Source: Eriocheir sinensis | Lineage: Eukaryota > Arthropoda > Malacostraca > Decapoda > Varunidae | DNA: 64,000 nucleotides | Direction of reading: 5' to 3' | Assembly (NCBI RefSeq): GCF_024679095.1 | Contig: NC_066518.1 | Span: 3,602,610-3,666,609, forward strand | In this document: one piece after another, positions 1 to 13,739 of the stretch | How positions within the stretch are numbered: position 1 is the stretch's first letter | Layout of the letters: each line of letters starts with the position of its first letter | Notes under the pieces: model-generated | What the model saw: only the letters and a program-made list of their open reading frames with translations | The model's database searches: none | Told to the model about the DNA's origin: nothing | Program-made: the position numbers and the translations under genes

Positions 1-19
1 TTCTTTTCCGTTCCCTAAT

Positions 20-1940
<1,921 letters not shown>

Positions 1941-1992
<52 letters not shown>
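1941..1992. repeat. (GA)n microsatellite
   Basis: 26 uninterrupted GA units. Confidence 0.97.
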
Positions 1993-1997
<5 letters not shown>

Positions 1998-2237
1998 CCA
2001 AAGCAGTCCAGGGGGCCACTGCAGGAGCCCAAAAGCAGGTCGCACGTTTTCTCGCAGCTCACGATCAGCAGGAGGCCGCCGCGCCACCCCACCCTTGCAC
2101 CATATTAATCAAGAGAAGCCTTAAGCGGGGGCAGGGCGCGGGATGGGCAGGTAACGGGGTGGAGGGGGTCCAGGGGGTGGGGGGGGAGCGTTGAGAGGGA
2201 GGAGGGACTGAATTAAAAAACGATTCTATTAAGATTT

Positions 2238-2240
<3 letters not shown>

Positions 2241-2315
<75 letters not shown>
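2241..2315. repeat. (GA)n microsatellite
   Basis: About 37 GA units. It is followed by G-rich sequence (2440-2660) and GGA-rich purine sequence (about 2690-2810) with short AGG and GGGA tracts. Confidence 0.97.
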
Positions 2316-2321
<6 letters not shown>

Positions 2322-3128
2322 GACATGTAGCGGACAGCGATTAATTAAGAAAAAAAAAGCTAAGAATTGAAATATTATACAAAGATACAGAGAAATATGT
2401 AAAAAAACTGGAGGATTAACATGCAGCCCAGCTAAGACACGCGGGGGGTGGGGGTTGAAGGGGGTGGTAAAGAATGTGAATAGTGAAGAAGAGATGGGGG
2501 GAGTAGAGGGAAGGGGGGGGTGGAGGTGCGTGGCTTCATGGAGGGCTGCGGCGGCGGTGAGGGATGGGGGTAAGGGGGAGAGAAGCGTCCAGGTGGGGTC
2601 TTGTGGGCATCCCGGATCCGTTTTCACTTTTCCGTGGGAGGGGGAGTTGACCTAGATTTGGCAGGGCGGCGTTGAGAGGGGCTTCACGTTGAGGAGGAAG
2701 AGGAGGAAGAAGAGGAGGAGGAGAGGATGTAACCAGGGCCCATATGTAAGAAATGAGAGGTGGTTAAAGGAGGGAGGAGAGGAAGGGAGGGAGGGAGGGA
2801 GGAACATTAGCAAACAGGCGTTACAAAGGCGGGATAGTGTTCGGGGAGGGGCGGCGCTATAAATCGTGCGAGTGACGCGGAAGAGAAAAGAAACTGTAGG
2901 GGTTCAAGTTTAGGGTACATGATGACTGTAGGAAGAGGATGGATGTGTGGCGCTCTCTCTATTGTATTAAGACTGTGATTTACTAAGATAGATGAGGCCG
3001 TACTTTCAAGGGATTACATAGTGCTAGGCGTATTGTAATGTTCAATGTTTTAAATTCATACGGTAATATTGCTTGGTGTAAAGTATAATGAAACTGAAGA
3101 TTCGTCAGCTCTTTCGATTCGTTCATTC

Positions 3129-3321
3129 TTCATCTGTATTTCCTCCTGCCTACGACTTGAACTCTTTCATGAGGAGGGTATCAGGACACCTCTCCTCCCG
3201 AAATTGACTTCTCTTTCGGCCACCTCTTTGGATTCTTTTTAGGAGCAGCGAGAAGCGGGCTTTTTTGAATTATTGTTTCCTTTTTTTGTGCCCTTGAGCT
3301 GTCTCCTTTGTTGTGCTACAG
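3129..3321 (+). mobile_element. LINE 3' tail, truncated copy
   Basis: The end of the jockey/CR1-like LINE seen more fully at 49.7-51.3 kb. It carries the last codons (reading ...CLRLELF-like sequence, damaged), the 'CCTCTCCTCCCGAAATTGAC' segment, the 'AGCGGGCTTTTTT' block and the 'TGTGCCCTTGAGCTGTCTCC' block. The 5' part is missing, as is usual for LINE insertions. Confidence 0.85.
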
Positions 3322-3330
3322 GCTACAGGA

Positions 3331-4190
3331 CATATCATGAGGTAGGACTGAAAAATGCCAGGATGGATTTACGCTACAGGATATGGATGCCTCGAAAAGA
3401 AAGCATGCATTCTATACTGCCATAAAAATACACGTCTGGTCTGTATTGTAGGTACGAAACAGCTATAGAGATACACGGAAAGGAGGTCAGTGTCGGTCAC
3501 GTTAGCGGGTAATTCACGAAAAATCAAGTAATAATCGGCCACGAATTTCCCGTGATTGCTATAATAGTTTCCTCGTCCATCACCCACTAAACCACCACCT
3601 CTGCCTCAGCCCGTCATGGAACCTCTTCGGTCTTGCCTGCATGCTTGAGGTCTGATGCGAAATAATATACAAATAGACAATCATGATAAACTCCATAGTA
3701 CACCTTGTATATGAAAGTTAGATACATTTGTTTACTAGGAAAATATAGGAAAATAGATATAGGAAATGACAAAAAAACTTAAAAATCAATAGCACGGGCC
3801 AAATTTGTGGCTTTACCGTGTACCAGCGACGGGCCACATTTTTGTCATGGTATAACCCCCCAAAAATAGATGATGCATAAACTATATATATATTATGAAA
3901 TGGTTTGCGTGAGTGATGATTTTTTCTCATTTTTCTCGGTTAGAGGGGCCTTTAAGAAACATGATCCCCGCAGCTACCAGGTTAATATATGCTAAGCCGA
4001 AGACCAACGCACATTAACCTGTTGATTGGGGCTGACTTCAGGTGTGAGGAGGACAGGTGAGGCGGACAGGATAAGTGAGGGGATGGGCAGGTAAAGGTGT
4101 TGGGTGTTAGGTGTGAGGGGAATAAAAACAGGGTCCATTACCTTCACGGGGAGGCAGGAATGTTAGGGGGCGGAGGACAAAGGGAGGGAG
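3331..4190. other. Intergenic, nothing recognised
   Basis: AT-rich single-copy-looking sequence with only short open frames. No RNA or protein signature was seen. From about 4190 it becomes purine-rich (GGA repeats). Confidence 0.6.
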
Positions 4191-4305
4191 AAAGGGAAGA
4201 GGGGAGGAGGAAGAGGAGAAGGAGGAGGAGGAGGAGGAAAAGGTAGACGAAGAATAGGAAGGTGAAGCCAAATAGACCTTCGAAGGGAAAGTTCTCGCCG
4301 TTGCG

Positions 4306-4331
4306 CTCTCTCTCTCTCTCTCTCTCTCTGT

Positions 4332-4367
<36 letters not shown>

Positions 4368-4388
4368 TTATCTATCTATCTATCTATA
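4306..4388. repeat. Compound (CT)n-(TATC)n microsatellite
   Basis: A CT array (4306-4329) passes into two TATC/TCTA tetranucleotide blocks split by a TTTT interruption. Long T runs follow at 4439-4470. Confidence 0.95.
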
Positions 4389-4599
4389 TATGATGATGAC
4401 GATGATTGTAATGATAGTCGAGATCGTTTAATGTCAGTTTTTTTTTTTTTTTGTTTTTTTTTTTTTTTTTGGTTTCCACTCGTTATTCACTTCATATCCC
4501 GTGTCTTTTGTTGCGTTGGTGTTGTATCTGAATTGTAATTGGTATTGTATTGTATTAGTTTGAATCACAGACTTTTCCTTATCATTTTCCTTCTTTTTC

Positions 4600-5310
4600 C
4601 CGTTTCTTCAATTACCATTTCTCTCTAATCGATGTTTTCTTCATTTTGGAACATCTCATTACCCCAAGTTCTTTTCATTTGTTGTTTTTCCGCATCATTT
4701 CGCATTTTCATTTAACGTTCTATCATTTTTCACACGATTTTCTCTGACTTTATATTTTTTCCTTTATTCTCATAGTTATCACAAAAAGTACGAGTTCTTT
4801 TTCATTCCAGTCTTTATGTATGTCAGTTTGCATTTCAATTTTACGTTATATATTTTTCCCAGCACTATAATCTTTAATTTTTATCTAATTCACTAACTAA
4901 TGTCTTTAATATCATTCTCGTATATACCCCTCACATATTTACTAGTTCTTTTTCATTGTTGTGTTTTGTGTCATTTTGTATTTCTATTTTACGTTCTCTC
5001 CTATCTTATTTTACATCGATTTCCTCAACAGTTTTTTCCCCTTTTATTCGTACATATCCATAGAATCTACGAGTTTTTATGCAATGTGTTTTCTGTGAGT
5101 CAGTTTGTATTTTAATTTAATTTCACGTTGTGTCATTTTGTATTTCTACTTTACGTTCTATTCTATCTTATTTTACATCGATATCCCCAACATTTTTCTC
5201 CCCTTTTATTCGCACATAACCACAGAATCTACGAGTTTTTATTCAATGTGTTTTCTGTGAGTCAGTTTGTATTTTAATTTCACGTTCCATCTTTTCTTTC
5301 TTACACAATT
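4600..5310. repeat. Degenerate tandem repeat, unit about 162 bp
   Basis: Two clear copies begin near 4969 and 5131. They share 'TCATTTTGTATTTCTA', 'TCTTATTTTACATCGAT', 'AGAATCTACGAGTTTTTAT' and 'GTGTTTTCTGTGAGTCAGTT' in the same order, about 162 bp apart. More diverged copies can be traced upstream to about 4600 (AGTTCTTTTTCATT and ACGTT motifs). The sequence is AT- and pyrimidine-rich and non-coding. Confidence 0.8.
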
Positions 5311-5737
5311 TTCGAAAGGTATTATTTTTCGTTGATTTCGTACCCACCAAAACAAGAGTCGTACGGTCTCTTTCACTGTCGGTCTCTTCTTCTTTCTACT
5401 GCCCTCATTACCTCCCTTTCTTTCCTCGCTTTTTTCGCATTCTTCTATATCCATCCCTTTCACCTCTTTTTCCGCCTCCTTTCCCTTCCCCACCCTCCTC
5501 CTCCTCCTCCTCCTCCTCCTTCTCTCATTCCCTACCCGCCACATCCTTTTTCTACGCCCATTTCTCCCTCCGCTTCCTTTCCGTTGCCTCCCGGAGCAGA
5601 TCCTGAAACTTTCTCTTTAATTATGACTCACCTGGCGTATACCTGCTGCCTCCTGTCCCTCCCACCTGGCCCGCCTTTGTCTTCCTCTCTCACTCTCTCT
5701 TTCTCTTCCTTCGTCGGCGTCTCACTCCCCCCCCCCC

Positions 5738-5741
<4 letters not shown>

Positions 5742-5795
<54 letters not shown>
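5742..5795. repeat. (CA)n microsatellite
   Basis: About 26 CA units after a C-run. A (CTC)n block lies just upstream at 5497-5521. Confidence 0.97.
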
Positions 5796-5799
<4 letters not shown>

Positions 5800-5939
5800 A
5801 TCCTTTTTGCTCTCTCTTGCTCTCACGGTTCTTCCTCCTTTGACTTCTTATCAATAAAGGTGTTGTTCTTTATTTGTCCAGTTATTCTTCTTCTCTCTTA
5901 TTTATTCGTGACAATGAAATCAAAGAAAGAAAGGAAAAA

Positions 5940-6194
<255 letters not shown>

Positions 6195-6282
6195 ATAAGT
6201 TCCGGGTATCTACAGGGTATCACGCACGGTTACATGAGAGAGAAAAAAAAAGGAAAAGAAGAAGAGACGTCTGGAGGAGGAG

Positions 6283-6286
<4 letters not shown>

Positions 6287-6331
<45 letters not shown>
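6287..6331. repeat. (GA)n microsatellite
   Basis: About 21 GA units, 95 bp after the large GA array and separated from it by purine-rich sequence. Confidence 0.95.
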
Positions 6332-6333
<2 letters not shown>

Positions 6334-6560
6334 TGGGTGGAGTGAGGTTGGTGGGTGAGGAGAGGAGAGAGAAACACGCCACTCTCCCTCTCCACCTCTC
6401 TCTCTCTCTGTATAGCATTTCTCTAGCATTTCTCTTCCTTTTTCCGTATTCTGTTTTTGTGTTACGTTTTCTCTTGCGAGCGAGTAACAACATTCCTCAG
6501 CGCAGCCAGACCATATACGCTCCTTTTTCACGTTAATTCTTCACGTTCCGGAGCTTAAGC

Positions 6561-6561
<1 letters not shown>

Positions 6562-6614
<53 letters not shown>

Positions 6615-6615
6615 G
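6562..6615. repeat. Compound (GT)n-(GA)n microsatellite
   Basis: About 16 GT units switch directly to about 11 GA units. Confidence 0.96.
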
Positions 6616-7171
6616 GTATTTGCTTTCTTTTGACATTTTTCACCCCCTCCCCCTCTTCCCTCCTCCTCCCAGCTCTCTTTCGTGTGTGGAGAATTACAGC
6701 AAAACCTTAAGCAAAAACGGATATATAGGTTTCACGGTGTTGGCTACGGCGAATGTAGGGAACTTTCCATTATACGTTGTTTGTGGGACCGTGGCGGGGG
6801 AAACTTTATAATGGACAGGACAAGCAAGGCACAAAGAAACGTCATCATCCTCTCTACAAGCAAATATAAAGGGGGTCTGATCCTAAGAATGGGATCACTG
6901 TAATGGGTTTGAATCCTACTGTGTGTGCTCCTCAATGATTTATGTTACATATGAGCATGGTAGGACCTTTCTATGCTGTTCTTTATTCTCTTACTCAGCA
7001 ATTAATACTCTCGTTGGCTGTATCCTCATTTTCTTTTTATATATTTATTTGTTATTATTCATTTTCATTCATTTCTTCATTTCTTTGCTTGCGTTTTATT
7101 ATTTTTGGTTCATGAAGTGTTCGGAGGCCATCACTTTATCAACTTTTTTGGGTTTTAAAGGCATATAAGTA

Positions 7172-7207
7172 GTAAGTAAGTAAGTAAGTAAGTAAGTAAG
7201 CAAGTAG
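7172..7207. repeat. (AAGT)n microsatellite
   Basis: About eight AAGT units with slightly broken ends. Confidence 0.93.
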
Positions 7208-9382
7208 TAAATATTAAGTATAAGCTATATAAGTATTCAATAATGCAGCAGGAAACAGCATATCAAAAGTGTACATTTATGAAGAAAGTGTATTTGCTAA
7301 GTATCATGTCACCGTTTTCTTCTCGTTTAATTATCAGATTTCTATTCCTAGGCATGAAGGAGGAGGGCGAGGAGTTCATGGCCCGGGAGTGAACAGAATA
7401 ACGTATCGAGGAGTTACCTGCGTAATGATACTTTCTAATTAAGTGACTCATCTGCCTTTGTTTTGCTGAGAGGAATCAGGGGAAAGCATGTCCAACAAAT
7501 ATTTATTTTCAAATACTGCATCTGGTTCTATTTTCTCAGCTGTGTAAATGAACAAATAATGCCTCGATGTGTTGACTAGATTGAACTTTCTAATTAAGAG
7601 TCTTGCATGCCCTTGTTCTCTTCGGGAAGGAACGGAAAGCGTGTCTAGTGAAGTTTCCTCATCTTCTGTAAGCTCCCAACGCTGTTCTGCCTACGAGTGT
7701 GTAAGGAAGTAAATTAGCAAAGTGAATCCGTGAAGCCCTGTGTTAAGCACGCGTCTGTTTGCACAACGTTCGTGTGTTGCGTCACCTTTGCTCAGCGCCG
7801 CCTCTGGTTAGTCGAGTCTTTGTGAGATTCGCGAAGGATTTTAAAAGTCTTGGTTCAGTCACCCACTTCCTCGCACTAGGTCAGGCGCCCACTCCTTGGT
7901 CCATCTTTGGAAAGGGAGAGCACCAAGAGTCGATTCACTTCCGTAAAACCATCCACACTCATCCTCGCCCACGCGTGTGTGAATGCAGTTTGAATCATGA
8001 AAGTCTATAGAGCCACCACTCCCTCGACTCTACCTCTCTTCCCCCCCTCGAAGCCTTTCACTCCCTGGCGCTCCCTCCATCGCTCCTCACACCCTCCCTC
8101 CCTTCTGTTCCCGCTTCCTGTCCCCGCCTCGCCCGCCTCAGTCTTCGCCCTCCGGAAGTGTCCCTTCGCGAGCAACACTTTCACCGGTGACGCCAACAGG
8201 GGAACGGCACGCGGGCCACGAAATGAACCGGATACTGTCGCAATAGATGAAAATGCTCGAAGGGAAAGTGTAGAGAAAGTGATCCTTTGTAATAAGATTC
8301 ACAATAGAGCAGCGTTAATGAACTGACTAGTACAGCAGTCAACACGATATCATTAAGTAATCATGATAGATATAGTTTTTAAAGATATACAAAAAGCTTT
8401 TACAATAGAACAGGAAAAATGAAGTCAGATAAAACTGGTTGTTAATACTCTATTGTTAATCATGAACGAGTGCTGGAGTGTTTACATGTTCAGTGCTGTT
8501 GCTGAAGCGAGACAAGCAGCAGCACTCAGCGTCCCGCACGGCTCGCGGATGTTGGCCCTCCAAACAGTCTCTCTCTGTCTTTCGCCTCAACTCATGGAAG
8601 GCTTCAACAACAGAAAAGAGAAAACTAGACTTTCTTCCCTGATCCATTTAAACGGCTTGATGCCCTTGAAGGAGTATATGGAATGGTTTGCACTGCTATC
8701 ACAAACTCACTTCCCATGAAAATTCCTTTACCGTTGTATCTCGTCATATGGAAATTAGTTGTTTTACGAGGCAGTGCCACGCCGTAGTTTGCATGTAGCC
8801 TGACCCACAACACTTTTGTGAGGACACTTTCTCAGCTTTCTATTGCACCAGATTTGGGGAGGGCAGGAGCACCCAGGAACACAACTCACCTTCCTCAGCC
8901 AAGTTTTTCTGTTGCATTTTCTGGAGGAGAAACGAAATACGGGTCAGTGGCGTGAGTGAAACACATTCCTTCCCGGGGGAGAATATGCAGTTTTAGGAAC
9001 GGAAACTCGAAATCAAAGTTAATGTGAAGTATCGAACCCCACTTTTCCCTTGCAGGCGCCACTTCCGTCACAGTACCGATGGTCACCGTTCACGGTCACC
9101 AAGCCGGAGGAACGCGGACACAAGGCAGCCCGGCACTGTCTCGTTTAGTGACACGGTTGTGCTTGATGGTGAAAATTACCGTTGTAAAGTGGCGCAGACG
9201 GACCCACGAGGCTGCCGAGCACTGCCTTCGTGGATGAGAGGATGAAATGGTCGTGGAGTCTTTTCGTCATGAAGCAAAATGGCTTGTTACATTAAAGAAA
9301 GAAATCCCTGATCGCTAATAATCAGGCGAAGAGTTTTCTTTTCGTAAATTTCATCAATATTACCGACCCGTTACTGTTGTTT
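7208..9382. other. Intergenic, nothing firmly recognised
   Basis: A weak duplication pairs about 7425-7490 with about 7583-7650: both have 'ACTTTCTAATTAAG', then a 'TTGTT' segment, then 'GGAAAGC.TGTC'. The frame at 9024-9245 ends in a Cys-spaced segment, but no family could be assigned. No splice-supported gene was found. Confidence 0.5.
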
Positions 9383-9805
9383 TTCTCTTCAATTCTCCTC
9401 TGATTTCTTCAATTCTCCTCTGATTTCTTCAATTCTCCTCTGATTTCTTCAATTCTCCTCTGATTTCTTCAATATTCCTCTGATTTCTTCAATTCTCCTC
9501 TGATTTCTTCAATTCTCCTCTGATTTCTTCAATTCTCCTCCGATTTCTTCAATTCTCCTCTGATTTCTTCAATTCTCCTCCGATTTCTTCAATTCTCCTC
9601 TGATTTCTTCAATTCTCCTCCGATTTCTTCAATTCTCCTCCGATTTCTTCAATTCTCCTCTGATTTCTTCAATTCTCCTCCGATTTCTTCAATTCTCCCC
9701 TGATTTCTTCAATTCTCCTCTGATTTCTTCAATTATCCTCTGATTTCTTCAATTCTCCTCTGATTTCTTCAATTCTCCTCTGATTTCTTCAATTCTCCTC
9801 TGATT
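9383..9805. repeat. 20-bp minisatellite, about 21 copies
   Basis: A 20-bp unit, TGATTTCTTCAATTCTCCTC, repeats with exact register from 9381 to 9800. Five central copies (near 9541, 9581, 9621, 9641, 9681) begin CGAT instead of TGAT. Three others carry single substitutions (AATATTCCTC, CTCCCC, AATTATCCTC). The lack of length change suggests recent amplification. Confidence 0.98.
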
Positions 9806-10039
9806 CTTTTTTTTCTTCTTTTATATGTTACTATAATGCTAACCTTTCCAGGTATCTAAATAGCCGGCACTACTTGGCCCACAGATTACATATAGGGAAT
9901 ATTTTTTTATATACAAAACATTGCACTGTGAGAGTCTCGGCGGTGTGACAAGAGGAGGCTTGGAGGTGCGGGGACGTGAGTGCGGGGGGAGGCCGTGCTC
10001 TCACAGGGTTATTGAGATTATCCGTATTGCAGTTATTTA

Positions 10040-10405
10040 TTGCTCTGTGACGGCCACTCCAACCACCACCACCGCCGCCACCATCACTACAGCCCATACC
10101 ACGAACAACAACACCACAACTTATAAGAAAGACAACAACAAATATAAGGATTACGACAACGGTGACGATGACGACGACAAAGGCCCGACCACAAACAAAA
10201 GCAGAGATTGCAATAGAAGATTACGATGAGGCCAAGGGCGATGACTGTGACATGAGATCAACAACAACAACAACAACAACAGGAGGAACAACAACAGCAT
10301 TTACCACTACTACTACTACTACTGTTGCTGCTTCTACTACAACTACTATTACTGCTACTACTTATACTACTGCTACTACTACTGCTACTATTACAAACCA
10401 CTACA
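10040..10405. repeat. Trinucleotide-rich low-complexity region
   Basis: A patchwork of ACC, AAC and ACT trinucleotide runs, with (AAC)n at 10258-10282 and (TAC)n at about 10303-10322. Thr-rich open frames across it follow from the repeat. Confidence 0.85.
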
Positions 10406-11050
10406 TTTAAACCAGCATCACTGTATCCTTCTATTGGACATCCTTAAATATTATGCAAGATTGATTACACCATTGCTGAAAGCGTAATATTAGTGCTGTG
10501 AGTGACTTTTTCGGAGACTCGGGTTGAAAATTTAAGTCCTCAGCGCAGCGTGGAGCCTTTGATCGCCCCGTTGGTCTGATGCACGCCTTCCGTTATCAGC
10601 TACCAGGCAGGTCACGATGAAATAGGGGTCACAAGTAATTGAAAAGTAATAAAAAAAGGTTTCCTGCAATCATCCTCACGATTTAATCCGATATGACCGA
10701 TAATTCCTCAGTTGCAGTATTTTCGGCTTTCTCGCAACAACCATATATCAGGTCAGGGTTATTTTCAGCCTTACCGGAAACTCCACAGTGCTTAATTTAC
10801 CGCGTATTCCACTACATATCAATGATTTTTAACTACATAACAGGCAAAAATTATCGTAAAAATGAATATAAAGGCCTCAGCGGTGGTAGTATTAGTATTA
10901 GTATTAGTAGTAAGTAGTAGTAAGGTTTGTAATACTAAATAAAGATGGTTGTCGGCCACGGTCATTGGCGGGGTGGGGCCAATGAATTGCTTTGTGTAAG
11001 GATATGAGAAAAGATACCGCTCACAACGCAACTCTAATGGATGGAGGCCC

Positions 11051-11078
11051 GTAGTAGTAGTAGTAAAAAAAAAAAAAA

Positions 11079-11115
<37 letters not shown>
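11051..11115. repeat. (GTA)n microsatellite with poly-A interruption
   Basis: GTA units on both sides of a run of about 17 A. A shorter TTAG/TAG run lies at 10884-10921. Confidence 0.93.
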
Positions 11116-11686
11116 TATAGATTGCTTTTATCATAATACGCGGAAGAGTATCTTGAACATAATCATCCAGCCCTCAGCAGATGATAAGACAATATTTGGT
11201 GATAAAATTGATAATAATAATGATAATTAAGTGAACAGACTATAGTGCAGTGTTCGACTCACCAAAGAGGATCAGGCACTACCAACATCTTTCATTAAAA
11301 ACAACAAGAATAATCAGGCATCTACAAGAAACCGAGCGCGAAGTCAGACTCACCTGTACCTATGGAAGAGGACGGAACCAAACACCACGATGCTGAAGTG
11401 ACATAGTGACTGTGGACAAAAGAGGCTGCTAGTGATTCGAAGCTTCGGTCTACAATTCACGTCCATTCAAACCATCATCAACCTCATCCTAGTTCTTCCT
11501 TTACATAAAAAATAACGCAGCAGCTTGGAAACTTACATCTTGAAAGTCGAGAATAAATCTTTTTAGAACGAAAGAGTACTCGCCCTTAAGGATGTCACAA
11601 GAGGAAATTAGAAAATGTAAGCTAGGTCTGATTCTCTAGCTGACTCCCCTCATCGCCACCAGACGGCTCTCACATCAGTCCGTCTC

Positions 11687-11879
11687 ACCGTTGCCAGATT
11701 ATCGTACTCAGAGCCTCGTATTTACCTGTTTCTGAGACATAGCTATTGCCAAAAAACACCATCAATTAACCATTTTAACGATAACTATATTTGAAGGCAG
11801 TTACTGGGGTCGAGGAGGCAGTTTTTGGGTCGAATATCGGCAAACAAAGGAGGCTGAGTACGACAATCTAGCAACGTTG
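11687..11879 (+). mobile_element. MITE-like element, copy 1 (about 190 bp)
   Basis: It starts 'CGTTGCCAGATTATCGTACT' and ends with the near reverse complement (TGAGTACGACAATCTAGCAACG region), so it has terminal inverted repeats of about 23 bp. The whole 190 bp reappears in reverse orientation at 12513-12708; both include the motif AACCATTTTAACGATAACTA. It has no coding capacity. A non-autonomous DNA transposon is the best reading. Target-site duplications are not clear. Confidence 0.75.
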
Positions 11880-12512
11880 GTCCGTCTTGTTGGTTTCAAT
11901 GGCCGCTTATCCTTCATTTCATCTAAATATCTTCGGTGCTCCGCTGTTCAGTGTTATCCCTCAGCATCCTCACAGTCTGGCTACGAGATGTTGTGGTAGG
12001 TGTTGTTAATTCATTCTTATTAGACTATAAGTTTTATCAAAAATTCTTATGACTGTGATCACAAACTTATTAAAAAAAAGCTGGTCGATTTTCTTACGGA
12101 CAGAATCTCTCTCCCTCTCGCTGTCTTGCTATCTCACTGTCTCGCTTTTTATGTCTGTCTTTGTCTTTGTCTCTGTCTCTGTCTCTCACTGGGTCGCTGC
12201 TACTATAATCTTCTAAAATATTATATGCAAGTAGTTTTGTTCTTCTCACTGTGCAAAGGAACCTGCAAAATGACACAGTTCAGTAATAGACAGACGAACT
12301 AGTAAGAGTTTGTAATGTCCGTCTGTTCCGATTGCTTATGCATCTTCTTTCTCTGTATATCGATCTATCTAACTTTCTATTTATCTATCTTTCATTCGTT
12401 CTTAATGTTTCACTCTTAACTCGCCCTTTTTCCTTTTCCTCCCTCGTTATCTCGTCTCAGGGCTCGAGGTGATAGCTTCCTCAACCTCGCAGGAAGTAAA
12501 TCTGATCATCAT

Positions 12513-12708
12513 GCAACGTTGCCAGATTGTCGTACTCAATCTCCCATATTTGCCGATTTCCGACCACAAAACTACCTCCTCGACCCCAATAACTGCCTTC
12601 ATATATAGTTATCGTTAAAATGGTTAATTATTGCTGTTTTTTGGCAATAGCTATGGCTCAGAAACACGGTAAATATGAGGATCTTGAGTACGATAATCTG
12701 CCAACGGT
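12513..12708 (-). mobile_element. MITE-like element, copy 2 (inverted)
   Basis: The reverse complement of this segment aligns along its full length with 11687-11879, with scattered substitutions and small indels. Termini read GCAACGTTGCCAGATTGTCG and the reverse complement of 'CCGTTGGCAGATTATCG'. The two copies are about 630 bp apart in opposite orientation, so the region could fold into a large stem. Confidence 0.75.
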
Positions 12709-13249
12709 GATCGGGATGGTCGTGGCAAGGGCGTGGCGATAGATGGCGTGCGTGGCGGCGTGACCATTGTTTGTAGGGTTAGAAAGCGCCATCCCCTTCC
12801 CTTTCTTTTGTTTTTGTTACCATTGTCTCCAGGAGTGAAGATGTAAGACTTGTATTCTGGGCTACTTCATTTTAACTAAGTCCTAATTAATTCTTTTGTT
12901 CCCCTTCTGTATACTGCGACTTCCCTGGCTTTATTTTGTAATTGTTCTTTTTTATCTGATTGCATTTTATTAATTTTTATGTTTGCACCACTGACCTCCT
13001 TTTCTGTGAGTTCGTTCAGTAATAGACAAAGCAACAACAACAACAAAAAAAAAAACAGTATGCCCATCATGTTTGTCTGTTTTTAATTCTCATCCGTTTT
13101 CTCTCTTGTATTTTCATGTCGTTTTTCGTTTTTCCATTCATGTCTCACCCTCCCTCCCTTCGCTACATCCAGTGCTTTCATGTCTTTCTTGTTGCGCCGA
13201 CTTAACGAAACTTTCCAACTTTTTCATGTTTTTCTTATCAGGCCATTCA

Positions 13250-13497
13250 GTTCTCAGTCGTTTCCTTAGATTGGTCTCTTAAGTAATAACTGCGTACAAT
13301 TTCTCCTCTACTCTCCAACCTTCATCGTGGCTTTCTCTCATGTGTATTTGATTCAATATTTACAAGTCTTTCTCATCGGGCCATTTTCTTATGTTCGTCT
13401 CAAGTAACAACTGCGTACAATTTCTCTTCTACTCTCCAACCCTCATCGTGGTTTTCCCTCATACGTATTTGATTCAGTATTTACAAGTCTCTCTTAT
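13250..13497. repeat. Two-copy tandem duplication, unit 121 bp
   Basis: 'CTGCGTACAATTTCTC' at about 13290 and 13411 anchors two copies. Both continue through ACTCTCCAACC, TCATCGTGG, 'GTATTTGATTCA' and 'TATTTACAAGTCT' in register. Confidence 0.88.
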
Positions 13498-13739
13498 CTG
13501 CTTATCCGGTTATCGCTCATATCCATCTTCCTATAATGACATCACGCGCCGTTTTTACTTCCCATCTTCTCACCCACGTCTTCGCATCCTGGTGAAAGTG
13601 AGAGTGTAGCATCAACATCCTATCATCAGCATCCTCCCCACCCTTCCCCCTGGCAGTGTTTCTCTCCGCGGGCGTGACGAGGAAGCCGGGAGAAAGTCAC
13701 GGTGAATACAAGTAACATTAGATGAGGTGATAGCGAGGA

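Noticed and set aside
9024..9245. Possible FLYWCH-like zinc finger fragment (ENYRCKVAQTDPRGCRA)
   Set aside because: Only a loose Cys and aromatic spacing fits. The His ligands and flanking core are not visible.
9383..9805. CRISPR-like regular repeats
   Set aside because: The repeats are contiguous 20-bp units with no spacers, in a eukaryotic context. It is a minisatellite.
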